From the IMG/VR virus record IMGVR_UViG_3300018083_000030, positions 1 through 62,649 of that record: a DNA stretch of 62,649 nt; one strand, 5' to 3'. The position numbers and the translations under genes are program-made. The notes under the pieces are model-generated. The model was not told the origin of the DNA, did not search any database, and saw nothing but the letters and a program-made list of their open reading frames with translations. Below, one piece after another: positions 34,564 through 42,220 of the stretch; position 1 is the stretch's first letter, and the number at the start of each line of letters is the position of its first letter. The stretch is from a virus.

Positions 34564-34957
34564 GGTGCCCCAGCTTGCCACCTATTCCAACGCCCTGCCG
34601 CTTGTTCCTCCACAGGCCCGGCGAGCCATGCCGGCATCCGGCATAGCTGCCGCACGCGGGGCGTGCCGGCCCTTCCATGTGCCACCCGTGTGGCGTCCAC
34701 GAGCCGGCATATAGTGGAAATCATTGATAACAATTGGGAATTATTGGCAAGCTGTGGAAATGCCGTTGCCACATAGAAAACCGCGACTTGTGCCCGTTTC
34801 ATAGGGTTTTGCGCTGGTTTTGCCCCCGGAATCCGTCATTTCAGAAGTCCGCAGAACGCCGTTGATATTGCTCACGAATTTTCGTCCTTGTGCTATCGCC
34901 GTGGCACCCCTATATTCCGTCTTACCAAACAGTGCCACACGCACCCAACAAGGACCA
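34564..34957. promoter_or_regulatory. Divergent control region between regulator cluster and integrase operon
   Basis: 394 bases with no convincing gene. Holds the inverted repeat ATGCCGG-CAT-CCGGCAT (34,628-34,644), an AT-rich block at about 34,715-34,760 with the words AATTGGGAATTATTGG and AAGCTGTGGAAATGC that recur in altered form at 42,590-42,645, and a promoter candidate at 34,888-34,916. The phage attachment site may lie here, but no tRNA-like core is visible. Confidence 0.45.
34888..34916 (+). promoter_or_regulatory. Candidate promoter for the integrase operon
   Basis: TTGTGC (34,888-34,893), 17-base spacer, TATATT (34,911-34,916). The -10 matches 5/6 of consensus, the -35 only 3/6. 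It is 42 bases before the first ATG. Confidence 0.4.
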
Positions 34958-35185
34958 ATGACAATGACCGTCGTTCGTGAATTCTCCCCCTGCGGCCCGT
35001 GCCTCACCCTCGGCGCGCTCGTTCGGGAAACCGCGCAATTCTACTGCTACGCCGACCGTGCCGACGGCACCCAACGCAAGATCCGCAAGCCCACCCCGGG
35101 CAACTGGTCAAAGGCCCACGTCGAGCCTTGCGTGTCGTGCCGCGACCACGCCCGGACCCAATACCCCCACGGCTATCAAGACTGA
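34958..35185 (+). CDS. Small four-Cys protein before integrase
   Basis: 75 residues. CGPC near residue 13 and CVSC near 59 suggest a zinc ribbon. The leader AAGGACCAATGACAATG is repeated almost exactly before the integrase gene; either of the two ATGs may be used. Function unknown. Confidence 0.55.
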   Translation: MTMTVVREFSPCGPCLTLGALVRETAQFYCYADRADGTQRKIRKPTPGNWSKAHVEPCVSCRDHARTQYPHGYQD

Positions 35186-35205
35186 TCACCCCAGAAAAAG
35201 GACCA

Positions 35206-36366
35206 ATGACAATGTCTGTTCGTAAACGCGCCTGGACCTCCCCCAACGGTGAAAAGAAAACCGGCTGGGAGGTGTCCTATTCGGTCAACGGCAAGCGGCA
35301 CCGCAAGCTGTTCGACCTGAAGAAACCCGCCGACGCTTTCCATCTGCGCGCCCGCAACGAAGTCAGCACCGGCGTGCACACCCCCGACTCGGTGTCGGTC
35401 ACCGTCGCCGAAGCCGGCGCGCGCTGGCTCGAGCATTGCGAGGCGCGCGGCATCGAACGCTCGACCATCACCGCCTATCGCCAACACCTCGCCCTGCACA
35501 TCGCCCCCTATCTCGGCGGCGTGAAGCTCTCGACCTTGACCTTGCCGATGGTGCCGGAGTTTCAAGACCGGCTGCGCGCCGACGGCCGCTCGCCGGCCAT
35601 GATCCGCAAGTCCCGCGTCGCACTCGGCGCGATCTTGAAGTTCGCCCAGAAGCGCGGCCTTGTCGGTCAGAACGTGGTGCGCTCGCTCGGCCGCGACGAC
35701 GATCACGCCACCGACCGCGCCGCCAAGCGCCCGCTGGAAATCGGCGTGGACATTCCGTCCCGCGACGAGATCCGCGCCATCGAATCCAAGCTGCCGGGCA
35801 CCCGCTATCGGGCGCTGCTGACCACCGCGTTCACGACCGGGTTGCGCGCGTCCGAACTGCGCGGGCTGCGCTGGGCCGACGTCGACCTGAAACGCGGCGA
35901 ACTGCACGTGCGCCAGCGCGCCGACCGTTACAACCGGATCGGCCGCCCCAAGTCATCGGCCGGCACCCGCTCGATCCCGTTGATGCCGATGGTCGTCGCC
36001 GTGCTGCGCGAGCACAAGCTGGCCACGCCGGCCAATGCGCTCGACCTTGTGTTCCCGAATCGCAAGGGCAAGGTCGACCACCTTGTAACCATCGCCGAAG
36101 GCTGGCGCGCGGCGCAGGAGCTTGCCGGCGTCGTCGGCCCCGACCGCGCTGCGAAATATCCCGGCCTGCACGCGATCCGCCATTTCTATGCGTCGTGGTG
36201 CATCAACCGGATTGCCGACGGCGGCCTCGAATTGCCGATGAAAGTGGTGCAGGGCCGGCTCGGCCACGCCACGATTTCGATGACCGCCGACGTCTATGGC
36301 CACCTGTTCCCGACCGCCGACCATAGCTCGGAAATGGCCACCGCCCAGCGCGCTTGGCTGGCCTGA
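35206..36366 (+). CDS. int: Tyrosine-family phage integrase
   Basis: 386 residues. N-terminal arm-binding part (about 1-55), core-binding SAM-like domain (about 65-160) and catalytic domain with R214 (TGLRASELRGLRW), K249, H322-x-x-R325 (HAIRHF), H354 (LGHATI) and Tyr364 (DVYGHLF). Catalyses site-specific integration, so the phage is temperate rather than transposing like Mu despite its Mu-like tail. It is preceded by a small Cys gene and faces HTH regulators, the usual lysogeny block. Full length. Confidence 0.93.
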   Translation: MTMSVRKRAWTSPNGEKKTGWEVSYSVNGKRHRKLFDLKKPADAFHLRARNEVSTGVHTPDSVSVTVAEAGARWLEHCEARGIERSTITAYRQHLALHIAPYLGGVKLSTLTLPMVPEFQDRLRADGRSPAMIRKSRVALGAILKFAQKRGLVGQNVVRSLGRDDDHATDRAAKRPLEIGVDIPSRDEIRAIESKLPGTRYRALLTTAFTTGLRASELRGLRWADVDLKRGELHVRQRADRYNRIGRPKSSAGTRSIPLMPMVVAVLREHKLATPANALDLVFPNRKGKVDHLVTIAEGWRAAQELAGVVGPDRAAKYPGLHAIRHFYASWCINRIADGGLELPMKVVQGRLGHATISMTADVYGHLFPTADHSSEMATAQRAWLA

Positions 36367-36414
36367 AACCGGACGGGGGCCACGGCCCCCCTCCCCCTTG
36401 TCCACAACCTTAAT

Positions 36415-36433
36415 AACCCGTGACGGGTTGACA
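36415..36433 (+). promoter_or_regulatory. Operator-like palindrome overlapping TTGACA
   Basis: AACCCGTGACGGGTT (36,415-36,429) runs into TTGACA (36,428-36,433). The same arrangement occurs at 47,191-47,209 and in altered form at 40,615-40,634. Likely a promoter controlled by a phage repressor, although no good -10 is seen at 17 bases. Confidence 0.5.
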
Positions 36434-36458
36434 CCCGCTTACCGAAAGATGAAAACCA

Positions 36459-36740
36459 ATGACCACGAGTCGCCACATGCCCACAAAGCACGAAGCCACC
36501 GACGCCAGCGGCAAGGTGTGGAAACGCACCTCGCAAAGCCGCGTCTATTCGCATTGCGTCGTGATCCACACGCCGGCCACGCTACCGACCGAACTGTGGC
36601 CGCGCGGCTGGCCGCCGTCGAGCAAGGCCGAATGGGCCTCGACCTTGACCAATGCCCAGAACAACGCCCGGCGCTGGCAACGCGGCCGCGAGGGTATCAC
36701 CGTGGAAATTCTGGAAGCTCGAATCGTGGGCGTCCGATGA
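36459..36740 (+). CDS. Hypothetical protein, first gene of small-gene train
   Basis: 93 residues. WKRTSQSRVYSHCVVIHTPA, PRGWPPSSKAEWASTLTNAQ and WQRGREGITVEIL give a compact alpha/beta protein. Directly downstream of the operator-like palindrome. Not recognised. Confidence 0.55.
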   Translation: MTTSRHMPTKHEATDASGKVWKRTSQSRVYSHCVVIHTPATLPTELWPRGWPPSSKAEWASTLTNAQNNARRWQRGREGITVEILEARIVGVR

Positions 36741-36913
36741 CCGCGCAGCCCTCCGCGTCCACCGCCCTGCGGCTGATCGAAGCCCAGCGCCGTGTCATCG
36801 CCACCCGCCGCCGGCTGCAAAGCCTGTCGTCGCTCGATCCCGGCTTTGCCGCCGCCATCAACGCCTATCGCGCCGCGCTCGACGCGCTCGCCCAGCAACA
36901 GGAGTCCGCGTGA
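36737..36913 (+). CDS. Small helical protein
   Basis: 58 residues, one long Ala/Arg/Leu helix (ALRLIEAQRRVIATRRRLQS). ATGA overlap upstream and TGATG overlap downstream. Not recognised. Confidence 0.5.
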   Translation: MTAQPSASTALRLIEAQRRVIATRRRLQSLSSLDPGFAAAINAYRAALDALAQQQESA

Positions 36914-37140
36914 TGGGATACGCCCTTGGCACCTCGGCCTGCATCGGCTGCGGTCGCATCTTTTCATACAACCCGATGCGGGTGCCGTCGTTCACCCCGC
37001 CGGGCGGCACCCGCGAGCCGATTTGCGAACAGTGCTTCAACATCATCAACGACAAGCGTGCCGACAAAGGCTTGCCGCCATTTTCGCGTCATCCCGACGC
37101 CTATGAACCCTGCGACGAAGAGGAATTGCACTATGATTGA
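36913..37140 (+). CDS. Zinc-ribbon protein
   Basis: 75 residues with CIGCGRIFSYNP and REPICEQCFNIIND: a clear CxxC...CxxC treble-clef or ribbon, acidic C-terminus. Could also start at GTG 36,910. Overlaps the next gene by eight bases. Confidence 0.6.
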   Translation: MGYALGTSACIGCGRIFSYNPMRVPSFTPPGGTREPICEQCFNIINDKRADKGLPPFSRHPDAYEPCDEEELHYD

Positions 37141-37468
37141 CGCTTTCAAAAGTACATTGAATCTCGGCCTCCTGATCGGCTTTCTGGTCGCCTTGCCGTT
37201 CACCGTTGGCTGCATCCTGGCCCCCGGCCTGCAATGGCCGCCGTTGTTCGGCGGCGTGTTGCTCACCCTGCCGTGGATCGGCGCATGGCTCCCGGCCATC
37301 GTCGCCTTTTACCGGCCGCACCCGAACCGCGTCGCCATCACCGTGCTGAATCTGGTGGCCGTAGTGACGCTGTTAACCTTCGTCGGTGTGGTGCTGTATG
37401 TGCTCGCCCTGATCTGGGCATACACCGGCCCGCGCGACGTCTATGTGGGCGTGGGAGTCGTGGGATGA
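37133..37468 (+). CDS. Superinfection immunity family membrane protein
   Basis: 111 residues with three membrane segments (about 9-30, 35-58 and 65-95). The stretch WLPAIVAFYRPHPNRVAITV followed by LNLV and VLALIWAY matches the Imm-superinfection family, whose T4 member blocks DNA entry of later phages at the inner membrane. Family call from motif; an immunity role here is inferred. Confidence 0.65.
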   Translation: MIDAFKSTLNLGLLIGFLVALPFTVGCILAPGLQWPPLFGGVLLTLPWIGAWLPAIVAFYRPHPNRVAITVLNLVAVVTLLTFVGVVLYVLALIWAYTGPRDVYVGVGVVG

Positions 37469-37719
37469 ACCTGTTCACCCCCGCCGGCCTCACGCTGCAT
37501 TGCGGCGACGCCGTCCACCGTGGCGACGATCCGCGCCACATCGGCCGCGTCGAGGCCGTGCACAACACCGGCCAAGTCAAAGTCCGTTGGCTCGACACCG
37601 GATGGTTCGAATGGCTCGACGGATCAGACCTCGAATTCGAACGATGCTCGGATTGCGGTTGGCGTCTGCCGCGTATCGGTTGCCCGCGCTGTCACGGCGT
37701 CGCATTGCGATTTGAATGA
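37465..37719 (+). CDS. Small protein with C-terminal zinc ribbon
   Basis: 84 residues. SH3-like start (DPRHIGRVEAVHNTGQVKVR, WLDTGWFEWLDGSDLE) then CSDCGWRLPRIGCPRC. ATGA overlap with the membrane gene. Not assigned. Confidence 0.55.
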   Translation: MNLFTPAGLTLHCGDAVHRGDDPRHIGRVEAVHNTGQVKVRWLDTGWFEWLDGSDLEFERCSDCGWRLPRIGCPRCHGVALRFE

Positions 37720-37734
37720 CCATCGGAGGACAAA

Positions 37735-37920
37735 ATGGAAAAGCCGAAATTGGAATGCTCGATCTGCCACCGCCCGATCACGCCGCACCCGTTAAGCGGC
37801 TGGGCCGGCGGCAACAACGCCATGCCGGTCAACGATGGCCGCTGTTGCGACGAATGCGACGACACCATCGTGGTGCCGGCGCGCATCACGTTGATGCGTC
37901 GCCGGGAGTCGGTGTCGTGA
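37735..37920 (+). CDS. Small Cys-rich protein
   Basis: 61 residues: CSICHRPITPHPLSGWAGGN and CCDEC form a likely zinc-binding pair. SD GGAGGA. Not assigned. Confidence 0.6.
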   Translation: MEKPKLECSICHRPITPHPLSGWAGGNNAMPVNDGRCCDECDDTIVVPARITLMRRRESVS

Positions 37921-38288
37921 TGGTGCGGTCGTTTCTCACGCTGTCGACCGGGCACTTGCGTAGCTCGACCGAAGAGTGGCTGTCGCTCGCCTCGATCAAG
38001 CAAACGCACTGGGTGTCGGCGACTCCCTACGGCTGGTTCGTGTACTGCGACGAAGATGCGACCGGCGACGATTTCCCGGCCGACCTGATCGCGGTGTTCA
38101 ACTATGCCAACACGCTCGGCGTCGACTACGTCATGTTCGATTCGGAGGTGGACCCCATCGAAGCCTTGCCGTTCTACATCACCCCGCAAGGCCGATGGAC
38201 CGACAATCCGGTGGCGTTCACCGATCACGACCTCGACGCCCAGATCACGGCGGAATTCGACAAGGCCGCAGATCGTCCCGCGTATTGA
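37920..38288 (+). CDS. DUF5983-like protein
   Basis: 122 residues. LSTGHLRSSTEEWLSLASIK, then TPYGWFVYCDED and DYVMFDSEVDPIEALPFY, a pattern I associate with DUF5983. TGATG start; GTG 37,917 is an alternative. Last gene before a structured leader. Confidence 0.5.
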   Translation: MVRSFLTLSTGHLRSSTEEWLSLASIKQTHWVSATPYGWFVYCDEDATGDDFPADLIAVFNYANTLGVDYVMFDSEVDPIEALPFYITPQGRWTDNPVAFTDHDLDAQITAEFDKAADRPAY

Positions 38289-38295
38289 CCGAACA

Positions 38296-38384
38296 CCTGC
38301 GCCGCTTTGATACCCCGGCGGTGCAGGTTAGGGGCCGTGCTGTTTGTTTGGCGACTTGTCGGCACGGCCCCGCCCTTTCCGGGG
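38296..38384 (+). promoter_or_regulatory. Structured leader with competing hairpins
   Basis: Stem 1: 38,296-38,305 with 38,318-38,327 (one wobble). Stem 2: GGGGCCGTGC 38,331-38,340 with GCACGGCCCC 38,362-38,371. Stem 3: CCCCG 38,368-38,372 with CGGGG 38,380-38,384. Stems 2 and 3 share 38,368-38,371 and cannot form together. In the 121-base gap before the 38,410 gene. Confidence 0.5.
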
Positions 38385-38409
38385 TAAACAACAAAAGGAA
38401 CCGCTACCA

Positions 38410-38763
38410 ATGACACCCGCCCGACAAGCCGAAATGATTACAGAATTGCAACGTGTGCTTTCGAGCTATCGTTGCGACAAAATTTATCCGACGCGGCCCA
38501 GCTATCGACGCTGCAAAAAATGCCAATGGTGCCTTGTCGCCGCATTCCTCGCCGCCTTGACCGTGCCGGCCACCGCCGGCTCGGTGAGCTTCCACGATGC
38601 GCGCGGCAACTATGCCGGTGCGTCAATCACCCGCAACGGTCACAGCACGTTTACCGATTCCGGCGGCCGCTATGTCGGAAGCTCCAGCACACGCGGCAAC
38701 ACCACGACGGTGTATGACCGCAACGGCAACCGCGCCGGCACCCTCACCCGCACAGGACGATGA
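38410..38763 (+). CDS. Membrane-anchored or exported protein with short beta repeats
   Basis: 117 residues. Basic Cys-containing N-terminus (RCKKCQWC), hydrophobic segment CLVAAFLAALTVPATAGS (about 46-63) like a signal anchor or late signal peptide, then repeating VSFHDARGNYAG, HSTFTDSGGRYVG and TTVYDRNGNRAG units of about 20 residues (DxxGxxxG), recalling RHS/YD-like repeats. Probably surface- or periplasm-exposed; role unknown. Confidence 0.5.
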   Translation: MTPARQAEMITELQRVLSSYRCDKIYPTRPSYRRCKKCQWCLVAAFLAALTVPATAGSVSFHDARGNYAGASITRNGHSTFTDSGGRYVGSSSTRGNTTTVYDRNGNRAGTLTRTGR

Positions 38764-38767
38764 CACC

Positions 38768-39016
38768 ATGGCCAGCAAACGCCGCACCAACCTGCAACCG
38801 ACCGCGACCGTGCAAGACACCATCGCCGACTCCGACGAGTCGTTGCCGGCCAGCAACCCGCAACCGGCGCGCTCGACGCTCGCCGATATCCGCGCCACCG
38901 CCGTCAACCGCATGGCCGACGCCGCGCACGACGTCGCCCACACCATCGCCGACCTCGAAGCGTGGCGAAACGAGATCGACGCCACCATCGCGTTTCTGAA
39001 AGCGCAACGGCGGTGA
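38768..39016 (+). CDS. Small hydrophilic helical protein
   Basis: 82 residues. Polar start, then helical RATAVNRMADAAHDVAHTIA and LEAWRNEIDATIAFLKAQRR. Four bases after the preceding stop. Not recognised. Confidence 0.5.
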   Translation: MASKRRTNLQPTATVQDTIADSDESLPASNPQPARSTLADIRATAVNRMADAAHDVAHTIADLEAWRNEIDATIAFLKAQRR

Positions 39017-39018
39017 GC

Positions 39019-39255
39019 ATGGCCAAGGATGTCACCATCGCCGGGATTCCGGTAACCATCATTGCCGACGAAGAGGCCGAAACCGTCGACTATGTCGTGT
39101 GCGCACCGGACGGGGCGTCGCCGTTCACCGACAATTTCAAGGGCACATGCTGCAAGTGCGGCTGTGCCGTGATGTATCGATGGCACGCCCCGCGCAAGCC
39201 GGCAAAGATCTGTCTCGAATGCGTGACCAAGCTGGCGCAAGCGGAGTCGAAGTGA
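39019..39255 (+). CDS. Small zinc-ribbon protein
   Basis: 78 residues. Beta start MAKDVTIAGIPVTIIADEEA, then CCKCGC and CLEC. Two bases after the previous stop; TGATG overlap with the next gene. Confidence 0.55.
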   Translation: MAKDVTIAGIPVTIIADEEAETVDYVVCAPDGASPFTDNFKGTCCKCGCAVMYRWHAPRKPAKICLECVTKLAQAESK

Positions 39256-39551
39256 TGCCGATTCCGTTCACGCAATACCTGCGGCCGGATGGACGCAAGC
39301 GCGACGTCACCATCGAACGCTCGCCGGAGGTGGAAGCGTTGGCGCAACGCTTCATCGCCTCCGGCGGCAAGTTCGAATGCGAGGAATTGCGCACCGGCGA
39401 AGCGTCGTTCACCGCCGTCAAGTATGGCCGCGACGTCGCCATCGAACTGGTGCCCAACGGCCCGGCCGTGCCCGCCGCCGTCGACCGCGTGGTGCGGCTG
39501 GCACAGGATTATCTCGACGCCGAAGATCCACAAGGCACGCTGCCGCTGTAA
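39255..39551 (+). CDS. Small alpha/beta hypothetical protein
   Basis: 98 residues. YLRPDGRKRDVTIERSPEVE, RFIASGGKFECEELRTGEAS, then ELVPNGPAVPAAVDRVV, a fold reminiscent of small phage proteins with FxxPxGR starts. Ends in TAATG overlap. Confidence 0.55.
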   Translation: MPIPFTQYLRPDGRKRDVTIERSPEVEALAQRFIASGGKFECEELRTGEASFTAVKYGRDVAIELVPNGPAVPAAVDRVVRLAQDYLDAEDPQGTLPL

Positions 39552-39757
39552 TGGAATCGCTAATGACCGACCAGATCGAGCGGCTGCAAACACGATACGA
39601 CAGCGCAACCGACCAAGCCGTGCGCTATGCCGACGACAACGCGCGGCTGCGGGCGCTGCTGCGCGAGGCGCTGTTGTACGACGCTCAGATCGTCCACATG
39701 GAATCATGGTGGAGGAAAGTGCGCGTCGAACTGGACCCAAGCCAAAAGGAAACCTGA
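39551..39757 (+). CDS. Small coiled-coil protein
   Basis: 68 residues, one charged helix (QIERLQTRYDSATDQAVRYA, DDNARLRALLREALLYD). ATG 39,563 is an alternative start. Not recognised. Confidence 0.5.
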   Translation: MESLMTDQIERLQTRYDSATDQAVRYADDNARLRALLREALLYDAQIVHMESWWRKVRVELDPSQKET

Positions 39758-39760
39758 ATC

Positions 39761-39922
39761 ATGTTCGTGTTGCTGGTGATCGAAGACGACGACGACGGCC
39801 ACTTGCGCGAAATCGTCGGGCCGTTCGCAAGTCGCGCCGCCGCTGCCGCCTATCGCCAACACGTCAACGTCGAGCGCACCGAAGTGGTCGAGCTAACCTC
39901 GCCGCCGGTGGAAACGCTGTGA
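39761..39922 (+). CDS. Tiny acidic protein
   Basis: 53 residues: MFVLLVIEDDDDGHLREIVG, PFASRAAAAAYRQHV. Three bases after the previous stop and GTGA-coupled to the next. Not recognised. Confidence 0.5.
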   Translation: MFVLLVIEDDDDGHLREIVGPFASRAAAAAYRQHVNVERTEVVELTSPPVETL

Positions 39923-40023
39923 ACAGTTCCCCGGTCGAGGTGATCGTCATGGTGATCACGCTGTTGCTCGCCGCCACCGCGCTGGTCGCCGTGACGGTGA
40001 CGATCTACGCTTGGACGCATTGA
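39919..40023 (+). CDS. Tiny single-pass membrane protein
   Basis: 34 residues from GTG, almost all one hydrophobic segment (VMVITLLLAATALVAVTVTI). Overlaps the previous stop (GTGA). Possible membrane effector; unknown. Confidence 0.45.
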   Translation: MNSSPVEVIVMVITLLLAATALVAVTVTIYAWTH

Positions 40024-40049
40024 AGATCTTGGACCCATTGAGGTGCACC

Positions 40050-40274
40050 ATGGCCGAACCGAAACGATACGCCATGATCGACGCCGACGGCACGGTCTAC
40101 AACGTCGTGATGTGGGACGGCGAAACGCCGTGGCCGAACGACGCCGATGTGCTGGTGCAAAGCGACGACGCCGGCATCGGCTGGCGCTTCGCCAGCGGCA
40201 AGCTGGTGCCGCCGCCACCGTCGGGCGACGTCGCCCGCCAGATCCTCGCTAACAAGGCCACCGACGCCGGCTGA
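40050..40274 (+). CDS. Small protein with DxDGTVxNVVxWDG motif
   Basis: 74 residues: RYAMIDADGTVYNVVMWDGE, WRFASGKLVPPPP. Short beta module resembling those seen in phage fibre or tail proteins, here free-standing. SD GAGGTG. Unknown. Confidence 0.5.
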   Translation: MAEPKRYAMIDADGTVYNVVMWDGETPWPNDADVLVQSDDAGIGWRFASGKLVPPPPSGDVARQILANKATDAG

Positions 40275-40278
40275 AACC

Positions 40279-40506
40279 ATGACCGCCACCGTCCTGCACA
40301 TGTGGACGCTGTACGATCACCCGCGCGATCACCCCGACGCCTTTGTCGCCCGCCGCCACATCATCGTCGCCGGGGCGACTGCCCCCACCCCCGACATGTT
40401 CGTCGCCGACTCGCTGGCCGAACTGCGCGCGCTGTTGCCGCCCGGCCTTGTCTGCGTCCCGCGCTCGGCCCTGGACGAACCGTCCATCGTGGAGTCCTGG
40501 CTGTGA
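40279..40506 (+). CDS. Small hypothetical protein
   Basis: 75 residues: WTLYDHPRDHPDAFVARRHI, then FVADSLAELRALLPPGLVCV. Reads like a small alpha/beta protein with a DHPDAFVARR core. Not assigned. Confidence 0.5.
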   Translation: MTATVLHMWTLYDHPRDHPDAFVARRHIIVAGATAPTPDMFVADSLAELRALLPPGLVCVPRSALDEPSIVESWL

Positions 40507-40586
40507 GCGCGCTCGCCCACGCCGTGGTGCTGTGGGCCGTGGCCGCCGCCGTGCTGGTGATGGTGCTGACCCTGACGTTCGCCTGA
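40503..40586 (+). CDS. Tiny single-pass membrane protein
   Basis: 27 residues from GTG, overlapping the previous stop (GTGA): AHAVVLWAVAAAVLVMVLTL. Last gene of the train. Confidence 0.4.
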   Translation: MSALAHAVVLWAVAAAVLVMVLTLTFA

Positions 40587-40591
40587 CACGA

Positions 40592-40688
40592 TTTCGAAAC
40601 TTTTCTTTCGAAATTGACCCGTGGACGGGTTGACGGGGCGAGATTTCTCATTTTCAATTGAAAACGCCGGCCACTGGGATGGCCGGCG
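40592..40688 (+). promoter_or_regulatory. Dense control region before the DndB-like gene
   Basis: Contains TTTCGAAA twice (40,592-40,599 and 40,606-40,613), GACCCGTGGACGGGTTGAC (40,616-40,634), TTTTCAATTGAAAA (40,651-40,664) and a perfect 9-bp hairpin CGCCGGCCA/TGGCCGGCG (40,665-40,673 with 40,680-40,688). TTGACG (40,630-40,635), a 17-base spacer and TTCAAT form a promoter candidate. Confidence 0.55.
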
Positions 40689-40722
40689 CTCCTGCAACCC
40701 GGTCACAACGGAGGGAATCCAC

Positions 40723-42159
40723 ATGACCGCGTCCAACATCATCAACCGCTTCACCCCGCTGTCAACCTACGGCGTGCAATTGCCGTCGCACGTGCTGGTG
40801 AAACCAACCCGGCAGAACCTGCTGACCGAATTCCACCAGTACGGCTACGACGGCGAGCAATTCTTCGGCGTCGCCTTCGTGCAGGGCAACCGCCTGCAAT
40901 TCACCACGGCCATGCCCATGACCGTGCTGCACAAGGTCGCCAAAATCGACCGCGCCGGAGCCGGCTCCAATATCACCTCGCTGCAAAAAGCCGCCAACCG
41001 CCCCAAGATCGCCGGGCATAGCAAAGCCCTGCGCCAGTACCTTGTCGATAACGCCTGCAAAGGGGAGAAGTTTATTTTGCCGGCGTTCGCCATGAACTTC
41101 GGCGATGAGAGTACGACACCGGAAGACGCGCCCAATGCCGTGCTCTGGATCTACGCCCACGAAAACGAGAACTCGACCAACGGCTGGCCCGCCCTGTTCC
41201 AGCTGCCGCGCGGCATCAAATTGGATGCAACCGATGGCGCGCATCGGCTGGACGAATCCGAAAAGATTGTCAGCGACGGCAAGCTGACGGAGGCACAACG
41301 CGAAAACCTCGGGCGCAATGCCTGCGACGTCAAAATCATCTTCGAAAGCAAGCGGATCGACGCCCATCAGGATTTCGCCGATTGCGCCAAGGCCAAGCCG
41401 ATCACCGGCAGCATCATCTCTTCGTTCGATGTGCGCGACTTGCGCAACTCGCAAACCGTGCGGCTGGTGGAGTCGGTCGACTTTTTAAAGCACTACGTCG
41501 ACGCCACCGCCGCAAATGTGAATTTGTCGGCCGGCAGCTTGAAGATCTGGAGCATGTCGGCCGTGCGTGGCTTCGTCGGCCACGTGCAAGACCGCTACCC
41601 GCCACCCGCCGGCGGTGACGCCAGCGCCGTCGAATCCACCCTGGTCGAGAAACTGTCGGGCGCACCCCTGTTCTTCGGTGCCATGATTAAACACCTCCCC
41701 CAGCTGCACACCCTGGAACTGGCACGCCTGGAAGCCGAAGCCCGGCGCGCCTGCCCGCAACCGGCACCGCCCGCCGTCCGTACCGAAACCCCCGCCACGT
41801 TCAGGAACAAGCGCGGCGGTGACGTCGCACTCCGCGGAATCGGCATGTCCCTGTTCGCTCGGGCGTTCCTGTACGCCAAGCAACACGGCCTGTCGTTCGA
41901 TCATATCGCCCAACGGTTGGCCGCCGTCGATTGGCACGTGCTCGATTGCGAACGCGACGACTTGCCGAATCCAGCCACCGAAGAAGGCCGCCTCACGTTC
42001 GCCGATGAAGTCCGACGCCACGTCGTCCCAACTTGGACCTCGCTGATCATCGTCGGCGAGTCACGCTATCGCATCGGTTCGTCCAACGACGAAGCGAACG
42101 CCGCCTGGGAGCGCATCAAAGCGGCGCATTTGGATCCTATCGCCGAAGCCGCAGAGTAA
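40723..42159 (+). CDS. DndB-like DGQHR-domain protein
   Basis: 478 residues. DGAHRLDESE (171-180) corresponds to the DGQHR signature of DndB and its relatives. Flanking features also fit: a strand-rich N-terminal part (GEQFFGVAFVQGNRLQFTTA), a VKIIFE strand and a helical C-terminal half. In Dnd systems DndB represses the phosphorothioation operon. No DndA, C, D or E gene is in the window, so here it could regulate transcription, counter a host Dnd system or act alone. Start ATG has SD GGAGGGAAT. Followed by a terminator, so it is its own transcription unit with an unusually rich control region. Confidence 0.7.
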   Translation: MTASNIINRFTPLSTYGVQLPSHVLVKPTRQNLLTEFHQYGYDGEQFFGVAFVQGNRLQFTTAMPMTVLHKVAKIDRAGAGSNITSLQKAANRPKIAGHSKALRQYLVDNACKGEKFILPAFAMNFGDESTTPEDAPNAVLWIYAHENENSTNGWPALFQLPRGIKLDATDGAHRLDESEKIVSDGKLTEAQRENLGRNACDVKIIFESKRIDAHQDFADCAKAKPITGSIISSFDVRDLRNSQTVRLVESVDFLKHYVDATAANVNLSAGSLKIWSMSAVRGFVGHVQDRYPPPAGGDASAVESTLVEKLSGAPLFFGAMIKHLPQLHTLELARLEAEARRACPQPAPPAVRTETPATFRNKRGGDVALRGIGMSLFARAFLYAKQHGLSFDHIAQRLAAVDWHVLDCERDDLPNPATEEGRLTFADEVRRHVVPTWTSLIIVGESRYRIGSSNDEANAAWERIKAAHLDPIAEAAE

Positions 42160-42182
42160 GCGTCGCGTCCCATAGTGCGTTG

Positions 42183-42209
42183 CGGGGCCGGAGCAATCCG
42201 GCCCCGTTT
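42183..42209 (+). terminator. Intrinsic terminator after the DndB-like gene
   Basis: Perfect 9-bp stem CGGGGCCGG / CCGGCCCCG with a six-base loop (AGCAAT), followed by TTT. Also just downstream of the convergent gene that ends at 42,221. Confidence 0.7.
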
Positions 42210-42220
42210 CACGTGGAACA

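Noticed and set aside
34564-34957. tRNA-derived attachment core
   Set aside because: No stretch folds as a tRNA 3' half or matches a T-arm; no tRNA gene seen anywhere in the window by eye.
36375-36392. GGGGGCCACGGCCCCC hairpin as integrase terminator
   Set aside because: GC stem is present but no T tract follows; left out as a terminator.
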